Made by a program: the position numbers and the translations under genes. A stretch of 64,000 nt of DNA from Rana temporaria (lineage: Eukaryota; Chordata; Amphibia; Anura; Ranidae), in contig NC_053491.1 in assembly GCF_905171775.1 (NCBI RefSeq), positions 403,334,838 through 403,398,837 on the forward strand. The letters run 5' to 3'. The notes beneath the pieces were generated by a model that saw only the letters and a program-made list of their open reading frames with translations, ran no database searches and was not told where the DNA came from. Positions 1 through 9,423 of this stretch are shown here, piece by piece (within the stretch, counting starts at the first letter, position 1; the number at the start of each line of letters is the position of its first letter).

Positions 1-660
1 CAGGGGAATGCCTTTGTAAACAAGGCATTCCCCTATTCTGCCTATTGACACTGTCACTGATGACTGTTCCCCGTGATCCTGGAACAGTCATCAGTGACCT
101 GTCACGTGTAGCCACGCCCCCTAACAGTAAGAATCACTTCCTAGTGAACACTTAAACCCTGCAGCGCCACCTAGTTGTTAACCCCTTCACTGCCAGTTTA
201 CAGTAATCAGTGCAATTTTAAAGCACTGATCGCTCTAAAAATGACAATGGTCCCAAAATGGTTTTAAAAGTGTCCACCATAATGTCGCAGTCACGATAAA
301 AATCGCTGATCACCGCCAATACTGCTAAAGAAAATTATTAATAAAAATGCCATAAAACAGTCCCCCATTTTGTAGAAGCTATAACTTTTGCGCAAACCAA
401 TCAATAAACGCTTATTGCCATTTTTTTACCAAAAATATGTAGAATACGAATCGGCCTAAACTGTAAAAAAAAAAGTTTTTTGATATATTTTTTGGGGATA
501 TTTATTATAGCAAAAAGTAAAAAAATATTATATATATATTTTTTAGAGAGAGACCCTAGAGAATAAAATGGCGGTCATTGCAATTTTCTATGTTGCATGG
601 TATTTGTGCAGCGATTTTTCAAATGCAATTTTTGGGGAAAAAATACAATTTAATGAAATT
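1..660 (-). repeat. Family A repeat fragment (TTAA class), reverse orientation
   Basis: Dispersed noncoding repeat cut by the window start. Landmarks shared with the complete copies at 26435-27393 and 58735-59976, here reverse-complemented, are the block around TGCCAGT...AATCAGTGC, the CATAATGTCGCAG block, ATGCCATAAAACAGTC and TTTATTATAGCAAAAAGTA. A short hairpin at 1-40 pairs GGGGAATGCC with GGCATTCCCC. The terminal CCACTT end is missing. No coding capacity. Family identity rests on direct comparison within the window; the ranid origin is background knowledge. Confidence 0.75.
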
Positions 661-720
661 TAATGCAAAAAAAACACAATAACAAAAAATGTGATAAGTA
701 GATGCCTTACATGTCACACT

Positions 721-1030
721 TTACCCCCTTGCCGACCGCTGCACGGCGATATATGTTGGCAAAATGGCACGGCTGGGCATATGGACGTATACATATATGT
801 CCCCTTTAAGACACAGCATTGTGGGCGTGCGCGCGCCCGGTGCAAGCTCCGTGAGTGTGACCGCGGGTCCCGTGGACTCGGTGTCTGCCAGGAGTCCCGC
901 GATTATCTCACGGAGAGGAAGAATGGGGAAATACTGATGTAAACAAGCATTTCCCCATTCTGCCTAGTGACAGGATACTGATCACTGCTCCCTATGATTG
1001 GGAGCGGTGATCAATGTCGTGTCACACATA
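721..1030 (-). repeat. Family A-like repeat, first half, split by the 11 kb composite
   Basis: Begins near CCCTTGCCGACCGC and runs through GGCACGGCTGGGCA to a hairpin region at 940-1020. It stops at ATA (1028-1030), where GGGCCTGATTTAC of the composite begins. The repeat resumes at 12089 with the expected next block (CTCACAGTAAGAACAC, then TTAACCCCTTCACTGCC), so the two pieces were once contiguous. Compare the uninterrupted order at 55-200 in the neighbouring copy. Confidence 0.7.
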
Positions 1031-1606
1031 GGGCCTGATTTACCAAGCCTTTACTCCATGACTCATGGAGTAAAAGCAGGTGTAGCAGCCGTTTGGCCAT
1101 TTACTAAAGAAATACGCTGCTAGTGCAGTGTATTTCCCTAGTTACTAATGTGCTCCGTGCGCCCAGGAGAGGGTGCATTGTGCACCAGTACAGACCTGGC
1201 GCACGGCACATTAAACTGTAAATTGCGGGGGTTTGGGCGGGAGTTTATTAGGGGGGGAGGTGGGGGGATGCAGGGGAAGTGAAGTGACATGTGTTTTAAA
1301 GTGTTTGGCGGGCCGAATTGAAAGGGAAAGTGTTTTTTGAAAACAGATCCCCGTACGCTTGCACAGTGCACCTGAACCTCGGGAGGTTCATTTGCATACT
1401 GGGCATGCGCAGAGAGAAAAGTCAGGGATTCCCGTGCGCCTTGTCAGTACGCCGTGAAAATCTTGGTAAATACCAAGCGGCGTACCCGTGATTGCGCTGC
1501 GTGACGCGGCGCACGGGAATCTCCGAGCCGTTTTCAGCCCTGAAGGGGAACTCGGCGCCAAATTTCAAACTTGAAATCGGCGCGGGTCCCCCTTCAGGGC
1601 TACATT
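1031..1606. repeat. Left end of the composite, GC-rich with small hairpins
   Basis: No gene. A short inverted pair lies near 1052-1073 (ACTCCATGA/TCATGGAGT) and a hairpin at 1538-1600, where CCCTGAAGGGG is answered by CCCCCTTCAGGG around a GGCGC core. That outer hairpin resembles the hairpin subrepeats found at the ends of the other foldback elements, so the foldback probably begins before 1607 in diverged form. Confidence 0.5.
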
Positions 1607-2597
1607 AGGCTCTTAGGCTTGGTCCGGAACGTGAGGGGTTAAACCCGCGCCGATTCGGCGCGGGGGTCCCCCCCAGATCCAAACCAAGCCCTCATCCCAA
1701 GCATGCAGTCTGGCCCGGACAGGAATGGGGGAGGGGACGAGCGAGCGCCCCCCCCCCTCCTGAGCCGTACCAGACCGCATGCCCTCAACATGGGGGAGTG
1801 TGTGCTGTGGGGGAGGGGGGCACTGCCCCCCCACCCCACAGCACTCTTGCCCCCATGTCGATAGGGACAAGAGCCTCTTCCCGACAATCCTTGCCATTGG
1901 TTGTCGGGGTATGCGGGCGGGGCTAATCGGAATCTGCGAGCTCCCTTTAATAAGGGGGCCCCCAGATGCCGGCCCCCCACCCTATGTGAATGAGTATGGG
2001 GTACATCGTACCTCTACCCATTCACATGGGGGAAATGTAAAGTAAAATAAAACACCACACAGAATAAAATATTTTATTAATCTGCTCCGGAGCCCCCCCT
2101 TTCTTCTTTAGCTCTCTTAGAAGGGGGGGTTTCTTCTCTCCCGATCTTCCGCCGGGACCCTGGGCTTCGGTGATTTCTGCCGGGGGAGGGCGCCATCCCT
2201 CGGTCCTCTCCGGAGCCTTCCGCCGGATGCCCCCACCCCATTTAAGCTCTTTTTCATTAGGGAGGGGCATCCGGACTTCGGGGTCTTCTGCCGGGGGATG
2301 GCGCCTATCCCCCGGTCTTTCCGGTGCCTTCCGCCAGGGTTCCGGTCTTCCTGGTCTTCTGCCGGGGGTGCGCCAACTCCCAGGTCTTTTCTCTTCTGTC
2401 TTCTCTGCTCCCTCTTCTGCCTGGCTCCCCCGCGGAGCCAGGGCTTTCTTCCGTCTTCTTTCTTCTCTCTTCCTTCTTCTGCCTGTCTCCTCCGGGAACC
2501 CAGGGCTTGTCTCCGCTGTCTTCTTCCTTCTCTTCCATTGGATGTTGACACGACGAGGTCCGGCGCTGGAATGCCGTCTGAGCAGTGGGCATGGACT

Positions 2598-2713
2598 TAT
2601 ATAGGGCAATGCCACCATGTGACCTCAACCCATGTGACATCACATTCCCATCATGCCCAGGGAATGTGATGTCACATGGGTTGAGGTCACATGGTGGCAT
2701 TACCCTATATAAG
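2598..2713. promoter_or_regulatory. Divergent TATA boxes at the centre of FB copy 1
   Basis: TATATAAG on the minus strand (plus-strand CTTATATA, 2597-2604) and TATATAAG on the plus strand (2706-2713) face away from the centre. Their position is conserved in FB copies 3 (33321-33329) and 4 (43201-43208 and 43315-43322). Because arms are symmetric the pair counts as one observation per copy. Promoter activity is inferred. Confidence 0.4.
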
Positions 2714-3230
2714 TCCATGCCCGCCGCTGACACAGCATGTCAGCGCGGAACCTCGTCGTGTCAACATCGAATGGAAGAGAAGGAAGAAGACAGCGGAGAC
2801 AAGCCCTGGGCTCCCGGAGGAGACAGGCAGAAGAAGGAAGAGAGAAAAAAGAAGACGGAAGAAAGCCCTGGCTCCGCGGGGGAGCCAGGCAGAAGATGGA
2901 GCAGAGAAGACAGAAGAGAAAAGACCGGGGAGTTGGCGCACCCCCGGCAGAAGACCAGGAAGACCGGAACCCTGGCGGAAGGCACCGGAAAGACCGGGGG
3001 ATAGGCGCCATCCCCCGGCAGAAGACCCCGAAGTCCGGATGCCCCTCCCTAATGAAAAAGAGCTTAAATGGGGTGGGGGCATCCGGCGGAAGGCTCCAGA
3101 GAGGACCGAGGGATGGCGCCCTCCCCCGGCAGAAATCACCGAAGCCCAGGGTCCCGGCGGAAGATCGGGAGAGAAGAAACCCCCCCTTCTAAGAGAGCTA
3201 AAGAAGAAAGGGGGGGCTCCGGAGCAGATT

Positions 3231-3236
3231 AATAAA
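3231..3236 (+). promoter_or_regulatory. AATAAA polyadenylation-type signal in the FB copy 1 right arm
   Basis: AATAAA lies within the self-complementary AATAAAATATTTTATT, just after the CCGGAGCAG motif at the end of the purine-rich tract. The left arm has the mirror TTTATT at 2073-2078. Copies 3 and 4 keep the signal next to the same CCGGAGCAG motif (32917-32922; 42792-42797 and 43705-43710). Confidence 0.4.
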
Positions 3237-3708
3237 ATATTTTATTCTGTGTGGTGTTTTTTTTACTTTACATTTCCCCCATGTGAATGGGTAGAGGTAC
3301 GATGTACCCCATACTCATTCACATAGGGTGGGGGGCCGGAATCTGGGGACCCCTTTATTAAAGGGGTCTCTCAGATTCTGATAAGCTCTCCGCCCGCATA
3401 CCCCGACAACCAACGGCCAGGGTTGTCGGGAAGAGGCTCTTGTCCCTATCGACATGGGGGCAAGAGTGCTTTGGGGTGGGGGGGCAGTGCCCCCCTCCCC
3501 CACAGCACACACTGCCCCATGTTGAGGGCATGTGGTCTGGTATGGCTCAGGAGGGAGGGGGGCGCTCGCTCGTCCCCACCCCCATTCCTGTCTGACCAGA
3601 CTGCGTGCCTGGGATAAGTGCTTGGTTTGGATCTTGGGGGTGACCCCCGCGCTATTTTTTTTTTGCGCGGGTTTAACCCCTTATGTTCCAGACCAAGCCT
3701 AAGAGCCT

Positions 3709-3770
3709 GGTATGCACCTGGAGGGAACCCACCTTATTTTTTTTGGGGGGGGTCTGGAGTTCCCCTTCAT
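3709..3770. repeat. Outer hairpin subrepeat of FB copy 1
   Basis: GCCTGGTATGCACC, GGGAACCC and GAGTTCCCCTTCA are the same kind of hairpin unit that ends the left arm at 1538-1600, but diverged. Similar units border FB copies 2 and 4. Confidence 0.5.
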
Positions 3771-4206
3771 GAACAGCGATCTGTCATTTACACATGTCAG
3801 TCCCCCCCCCCTACAGTTAGAACACACCCAGGGAACATATTTAACCCCTCCCTCGCACCTAGTGTTAACCCCTTCCCTGCCAGTGGCATTTTTTGAGTAA
3901 GCAATGCATTTTTTACAGCACTGATCGCTAGAAAAATGCCAATGGTTCCAAAAAAGTGTTCGATGTGTCCGCCATAATGTCGCAGTACCGATAAAAATCG
4001 CTCATCGCCCCAATAACTAGTTAAAACAACAAAAAAAAAAAAATTGTAGACGCTATAACTTTTGCAAAAAACAAACACTAAACGCTATTTGCGATTTTTT
4101 GGAACCAAAAAGATGTAGAATACGTATCGGCCTAAACTGAGGGGTTTTTTAGTTTTTTCAATATATATTTTTGGGGATATTTATTATAGCAAAAAGTAAA
4201 ACTAAT
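3771..4206 (-). repeat. Family A repeat fragment, reverse orientation
   Basis: Shares the GTGTTAACCCC, CAGCACTGATCGCT, CATAATGTCGCAG, TAGACGCTATAACTT and TTTATTATAGCAAAAAGTA landmarks with the other family A copies, in reverse. Truncated at both ends. Confidence 0.7.
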
Positions 4207-4540
4207 TTTTACATATGTGGGCGGGACTTACGCAAGTCCCGCCCACATATATAAACATCGTTCAAACCACACATGTGAGGTATTGACGCGTGCGTTAGAG
4301 CGAGAGCAATACTTTTACCACTAGACCTTCTTTGTAACTATAAACTGGTAACCTGGAAAAAAAAGAAAAAGGTTGCCTATGGGGATATTCACGGAATTCA
4401 TTTTGGCCCCATTGCAGGAGTGTTTCCAATAGTAAAGCGTGACATGTAAGGTATCTATTTACTCAGTGTAACATCATCTTTCACATTATCCCCAAAAATT
4501 GGGCTCACTTTTGTGTTTTGTTAATTTTTAACCACTTGAG
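4207..4540 (+). repeat. Family D repeat fragment
   Basis: Shares AAACCACACATGTGAGG, GTTAGAGCGAGAGCAAT and GTGACATGTAAGGTATC-type blocks with the complete family D copy at 48918-50030. It starts beside a strong hairpin (about 4216-4250, ATGTGGGCGGGACTT against AAGTCCCGCCCACAT) and is cut at its 3' end by the next repeat. Confidence 0.65.
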
Positions 4541-4680
4541 CCCGGACCATATTTCTGGTCAATGACCGGGCAAGTTTTTGTGATTCGGCACGGCGTCGCT
4601 TTAACTGACAATTGCGCAGTCGTGCGACGTGGCTCCCAAACAAAATTGGCAACCTTTTTTTTCCCACAAATAGATTATTA
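4541..4680 (+). repeat. Family A 5' end fragment
   Basis: TTAACCACTTGAGCCCGGACC opens the fragment, followed by GACAATTGCGCAGTCGTGCGACG and CACAAATAGA. It is lost after about 4680. Confidence 0.65.
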
Positions 4681-5699
4681 AATGTGCGTGTTTACTTCTG
4701 TCTTTAACACCTCCCCTTCAGGCTGGAAAGCATCAGATCAGGGGAAACAAAAAAAAAAAAGCTCTCATTCCATTGCAGCTTGGTTCCTACATGTGTGATG
4801 AACTGAGCATGCTCAAACACTTAGAAAAAAAATATCCTTTCTTTTTAAAAGGTGAAAAACACTCATTGGATGCTCATAGAGCGTGGTTTGGATTAATTGC
4901 AGGTGTGCCCAATTACAAGCTCACCCAAACTAGAGACTGCAATTTGGTCATGTGATTTCAATTGCTTCATTACTAGCACTGTTATAAAAAGCGTGGATCG
5001 ATCAGTCCTCAGCTGCCCTCAGAAGGGGCAGGCTGGCAGAAATGCTGTTGCTAAACACAAATGTGGTTTGTTGCATGGGTTTTGTTTTATTTTGCCAATG
5101 GTTTTGGTTTAGTTTTAAATGATGATCACTTTGATGTATTTGTCTATGTGGCCTTATTTTATGAAAAATGTGTAAAGCTATGGTTATTTAGAATTTTGAA
5201 ATGTATTTTTGTTTGTTTGTCATTTTTTGCTTTCCTTGTTTTGTTGACCAATAAAAATTACTTTAAAATTGTTAAGTTTGTCTTTTGTTACTTTTTCATG
5301 CTACATATGTTGACAGCTGCAGCTGAACTAGGTTTGGGCCTAACAAATTATGTGTGATTTTTGTCTAAGCTTCTTTCCTGGTGTGTAATCATGAAATGTT
5401 TGCCATGTTTATTCTCCCTGACTTTAAAGACAAAAACTGGTAAGTATTTTATTTATTCTGCAGTGGTCCTCAGCCCTCAAGTACCCCCGACAGGACATGT
5501 TTTGGGGATTTCTCTTATCAAGAATTGCTGTCCAGACTGTATTTTAAAGCACATGTGCAAGATGAAGGAAAACCTGCAAACATGGCCTGTGGGGGGGGTT
5601 TGCTATTGGTGGACAGGCTTGACGTGCTGATTTACAGCACTGTGCTTAAATCTAGCGCAAGGCAATCCTATTCAAATTGTGGGTGTTTGAGGGAAGCCA
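4681..5699. other. Low-copy or unassigned stretch
   Basis: No supported gene. An A-rich tract lies at 4748-4760. A stretch near 5460-5600 (CCCTCAAGTACCCCCGACAGG) resembles a dispersed frog repeat known to me, but its ends are not visible. Several open frames of 70-98 codons are hydrophobic by AT content and have no recognisable motif. Confidence 0.4.
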
Positions 5700-6440
5700 A
5701 GTGAGTGTTAGAACCCCTGCTTTGTGTTTTTTTATTTTTGTGTTGAGCTTTGTGTCCCTTTTCTTAAAATTGGCTTCACTTCCTGTCACACAGCTGAACA
5801 GGAAGTGAGGTTAAAACCCTACCAGTGTCTTTTCTTGGGGACACAGGTCAATCTTAACTAGTGTCCCCATTAAGCAAATTGCACTCCAGCACTGCTGTGT
5901 ACACCCCAAATCATGGGTCTTCAAACTACGGCCCTCCAGTTGTTCAGGAACTACAATTCCCATCATGCCTAGTCATGTCTGTGAATGTCAGTGCATTACA
6001 AGGCCTCATGGGATGTGTAGTTCTAAAACAGCTGGAGGGCCGTAGTTTGAGGATCCCTGCCCCAAATGATTATTTAGTTTGGGGTTTAGTAAAGGCAAAG
6101 CCACTCTGCAGTACAAGCATAGTTGCTGAAAATCAGAGAGGAAGCACTGATGGTTTTAACATCCAATCCTGTAGAAGCAAAGTTGTTTTGTTTTCTTTCT
6201 TCCTTGCTTTGCACTTGTAGTGCAAAGTGGATTTGCCTTTAGTCAATGGACCCCAAAGTCCAAGATCCCTAATAATTTGGGGTGTACACAGCAAAATGCT
6301 AGAGTGCAATTTACATAATGGGAAACTATTTAGCTTGATCTCTGTGTCCCCAAGAAAAGATATTAGTAAGGTTTTACCCTCACTTCCTGTTTGGCTATGT
6401 GACAGGAAGTGAATGAATTAGAAAGGGTGAAGACACCTCA
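5700..6440. repeat. Inverted-repeat element with ACTTCCTGT arms
   Basis: Arm segments at about 5740-5910 and 6270-6440 are inverted copies: each has a CACTTCCTGT hairpin, a GTCCCCAAGAAAAG-type block, a CAAATTGCACTC block and GTGTACACCCCAAAT. An independent hAT-like element (5912-6060) sits inside. A related arm piece is at about 7000-7100. Probably a miniature DNA transposon; its exact ends and duplication are unclear. Confidence 0.5.
5912..6060. mobile_element. hAT-like miniature element, 149 bp, 8 bp duplication
   Basis: The ends CATGGGTCTTCAAACTACGG and, reverse-complemented, CAGGGATCCTCAAACTACGG form an inverted repeat that continues through GCCCTCCAG. It is flanked by CCCCAAAT at 5904-5911 and 6061-6068, a perfect 8 bp duplication as expected for hAT transposition. 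The inside contains ACTACAATTCCCATCATGCC, a stretch common in frog and other vertebrate miniature elements. Confidence 0.75.
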
Positions 6441-6653
6441 CAAATGTTGTCACTATCAGGGGTGCAGACATCCCCAAAAAATGAGCAGATAATACTTATT
6501 TGCAAATTAATAATTTTTTAGTTAACATTGGGTGGGGTGCTCTAACGCACACATTCCTACATATTAGCAACGCTCTATCCTGGCCTATTGGCATGGTTAT
6601 ATTTTTTTAGGGCTCTCAATAAAACTCTATGAAATTTGTGCTTAAACTAGAAC

Positions 6654-6946
6654 CAGGGGCGGACTGACAACTCATGTGGCCCCTGGGCAATAGAAGATTA
6701 TGGGGCCCCTCTGGCTTACAGATGACCACCACGCCAGGAGGTAGTGCAGAGGCGGGCAGCTAAAATCTTGGGATATTCACATTAAAAGCATGTCATTTTC
6801 GGACATATCAGGGACAGATCTAAAAAAACCACAGATTTTTACATACTGTCCCTGGTTTTACTGAGCCTGGCAACCCGGATGGGGCCCCCTAGTGGCATGG
6901 GGCCCTCGGGCAGTGCCCGAGTGCCCCAATGGTCAGTCCGCCCCTG
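6654..6946. mobile_element. hAT-like miniature element, CAGGGGCGGACTGAC ends
   Basis: Terminal inverted repeats CAGGGGCGGACTGAC and GTCAGTCCGCCCCTG. Flanks ACTAGAAC (6646-6653) and ACAAGAAC (6947-6954) are an 8 bp duplication with one difference. Length 293 bp, no coding capacity. Confidence 0.75.
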
Positions 6947-6954
6947 ACAAGAAC

Positions 6955-7111
6955 TATAATCAAGAAGTTTTATTTTCTTTAATTTTGGATAGAGTGAGGG
7001 AGTGTTATAGGCCCTGTCAGTTTATTTTGTATTATCTGTGTCCAATTGGGGAGATTTGCCTTCACTTCCTGCCCCATAGCCAAACAGGAAGTGAGAGAAA
7101 AACTATGCAAA
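6955..7111. repeat. Fragment of the ACTTCCTG inverted-repeat family
   Basis: CTTCACTTCCTGCCCC and ACAGGAAGTGAG form a small hairpin near 7060-7095, matching the arms of the element at 5700-6440. Cut at 7112 by the next TTAA element. Confidence 0.45.
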
Positions 7112-7115
7112 TTAA

Positions 7116-8196
7116 CCACTTCCCGCCCAGCCTATGGCCGATTTACGTCCGGGAAGTGGTTACACAATCCTGACAGGACGTCCTGCAGGATTTCATGCCG
7201 CACGCGCCTGTGGGGGCACGCAGCGCGGCGATCGGTGATGCGGGGTGTCAGTCTGACACCCTGCATCTCCGATCTCGGTAAAGAGTCTCTCACGGAGACG
7301 GAGACTCTTTACCACGTGATCAGCCGTGTCCAATCACGGCTGATCACGATGTAAACAGGAAGAGCCATCGATGGCTCTTCCTCACTCGCGTCTGACAGAC
7401 GCGAGTATAGGAGAGCCGATCGGCGGCTCTCCTGACAGGGGGCGTTCGCGCTGATTGTTTATCAGCGCAGCCCCCCCTCGGACCACCAGGGATGCCCACC
7501 CTGGACCACCAGGGTGTGCAAAAACAAAAAAAATATAGAACAAAAAAACAAAAAGCAATAAAAAATAAGAAAAAAGATGCCAATCAGTGCCCACAAATGG
7601 GCACTGACTGGGAAAATCAGTGCCACCCCACAGTGTCCATCAGTGCCACCCCACAGTGCCCATCCATGCACAGTGCCCACCTATCAGTGCCCACCTGTGC
7701 CACACCCATAAGTATCCATCAGTGCCACCCATAAGTGCCGCCCATCTGTGCCGCCCATGAGTGCCCATCAGTGCCGCCTATGAGTGCCCATCAGTGCCGC
7801 ATAGCAGCGCCGCCAATCAATGCCACCTCATCTGTGCCGTCAGTACTACCTCATCGATGTCCATCAGTGCCATCTCATCGGTGCCCATCAGTGCCGCCAT
7901 ATCAGTGCCCGTAATTGAAAGAGAAAAACTTATTTACAAAAAAATTAACCTAAAAAAATAAAAACTTTTTTTTGTTTCAAAATTTGCAGTCTTTTTTTAG
8001 TTGTTGCGCAAAAAAAAAAACCGCAGAGGTGATCAAATAACAACAAAAGAAAGCTCTATTTGTGGGGAAAAAAGGACGCCAATTTTGTTTGGGTACAGTG
8101 TTGTATGACCGCGCAATTGCCATTCAAAGTGCGACAGTGTTGAAAGCTGAAAATTGGCTTGGCGGGAAGGTGCGTAAGTGCCTGGTATGGAAGTGG
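7116..8196. mobile_element. Complete TTAA-flanked element, family E, with internal minisatellite
   Basis: Flanked by TTAA at 7112-7115 and 8197-8200, with ends CCACTTCC and GGAAGTGG. A TTAA duplication is the hallmark of piggyBac-type integration; no transposase is encoded, so it would be moved in trans. The 5' half is a series of hairpins (for example 7320-7345 and 7367-7430), then an A-rich tract and a CAGTGCC-type minisatellite at about 7580-7905. The 3' part carries the AAAGCTCTATTTGTGGG block in common with family A. Confidence 0.75.
7580..7905. repeat. CAGTGCC minisatellite inside family E
   Basis: Degenerate repeats of roughly 15-18 bp built on CCCATCAGTGCCRCC. Open frames here are repeat artefacts. 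The related 24 bp array at 29990-31325 shares the GGGCACTG core in the opposite orientation. Confidence 0.65.
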
Positions 8197-8394
8197 TTAA
8201 GGGAATCCAGTGCCCCCCCAGAACTAGTGTGTGGGTCCCCTGAAAATTACTGGGCGGGGTTATACAAAAACAGGGTGTGACCTTGACAGGAAGGGGTGGG
8301 TCATTTTTCTATTAGGAGGTGCAGATATGTAGTCAGGCCTAGGGCAGAACCAAACCTAAATATACTACTGCATATTAGGGCTTATTTAGACCGG

Positions 8395-8548
8395 AACCGA
8401 TTTACAGCGTGTTTTTATATTGTGGGAGGAAACCCACGCAGGCACAGGGAGAACATGCAAACTCCATGCAGATGCTGTCACGGGCGGGATTCGAACCAAC
8501 GACTCTTTTGCTGCTAGGTCAAAGTGCTATACACTACACCACTGTGGT
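8395..8548 (-). mobile_element. tRNA-derived SINE fragment (V-SINE-like)
   Basis: On the minus strand GTGGTGTAGTGTATAGCA resembles an A box region and GGTTCGAATCCC (plus-strand GGGATTCGAACC, 8488-8499) is a good RNA polymerase III B box. It is followed by TGCATGGAGTTTGCATG and TTCTCCCTGTGCCTGCGTGG, the central core I associate with vertebrate V-SINEs. The 3' tail after the GGTTTCCTCCCAC core is lost. The head lacks a proper cloverleaf, so it is not a functional tRNA gene. Confidence 0.7.
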
Positions 8549-8639
8549 GAACGAACATGATTGCAGCTGAAAGCATGAGAACTTTTATTTTTTTTTTCAA
8601 TACCATGCTTTCCAGCCTTATTGACCCCGCCTCTCTCCA

Positions 8640-9361
8640 TAAAGAGGACCTGTCACACACTAGTCCTATTACAAGGGATGTTTACATTCCTTGTAATAGG
8701 AAGAAAACTGATCATTTTTTTTTTATTTTTTTATTTCAGTGTAAAACATTATAAAACTAAATAAAAATAAATAAGAAAACCACAAAAAAATTTTTTAAAG
8801 CGCCCCGTCCCGACGAGCTCGCGCACAGAAGCAAACGCATACGCGAGTAGCGCCCGCATATGAAAACGGTATTCAAACCACACAAGTGAGGTATCGCCGC
8901 GATCGTTAGAGTGAGAGCAATAATTCTAGCCCTAGACCTACTCTGCAACTCAAAAAATGCAACCTGTAGAATTTTTTAAACGTCGCCTATCGAGATTTTT
9001 AAAGGGTAAAAGTTTGATGCCATGCCACGAGCGGGCGCAATTTTTAAGTGTGACATGTTGGGTATCATTTTACTCGGCGTAACATTATCTTTCACAATAT
9101 ATAAAAAAATTGGGCAAAATGTATTGTTGTCTTATTTTTTAATTAAAAAAAGTGATTTTTATCCAAAAAAAGTGCGCTTGTAAGACCGCTGCGCAAATAC
9201 GGTGTGACAAAAAGTATTGCAATGACTGCCATTTTATTCCCTAGGATGTCTGCTAAAAAAAAATATATAATGTTTGGGGGTTCTGATTAATTTTCTAGCC
9301 AAAAAATTGTGATTTTCACATGAAGGAGAGAAGTGCCAGAATTAACCCGGTGGGCAAGTGG
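8640..9361 (+). repeat. Family D repeat, 3' part ending at TTAA
   Basis: Carries the CTATTACAAGGGATG hairpin and the same blocks as 48918-50030 (GTTAGAGTGAGAGCAAT, ATTTTTTAAACGTCGCC, GTGACATGTTGGGTATC, GACCGCTGCGCAAATACG). It ends GGGCAAGTGG before TTAA at 9362-9365. The 5' end is missing. Confidence 0.7.
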
Positions 9362-9423
9362 TTAAAGTACTCATGGCTATAAAGAATAGAGTCATTGCTC
9401 ATTAAAAAAAAAAAAAAAAAAAG

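Larger units (their letters stand above)
1607..3708. mobile_element. Foldback element FB copy 1: 2.1 kb palindrome with 1.05 kb arms
   Basis: AGGCTCTTAGGCTT at 1607 is mirrored by AAGCCTAAGAGCCT ending at 3708, and arm identity stays high to a centre near 2657. The two arms give near-identical mirror reading frames (2022-2618 minus and 2691-3326 plus), arginine/glutamate-rich and low-complexity, explained by a purine-rich strand that lacks stop codons. Each arm has a TATATAAG box close to the centre, pointing outward, and an AATAAA about 525 bp further out. Transcription across it would give a hairpin RNA with a stem of about 1 kb. Nonautonomous; no transposase. Confidence 0.8.

Noticed and set aside
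2022..3326. Long mirror-image open frames of about 200 codons in FB copy 1
   Set aside because: They exist on both arms because the arms are inverted copies, and are open because the purine-rich strand lacks T and hence stop codons. Low-complexity R/E/K/P composition with no domain.
5861..6220. 119-codon frame
   Set aside because: Crosses a hAT-like miniature element with a clean target duplication, so it cannot be an old gene.
8470..8548. A tRNA gene
   Set aside because: A good B box but no cloverleaf or anticodon stem, and a V-SINE core follows; it is the tRNA-like head of a SINE.
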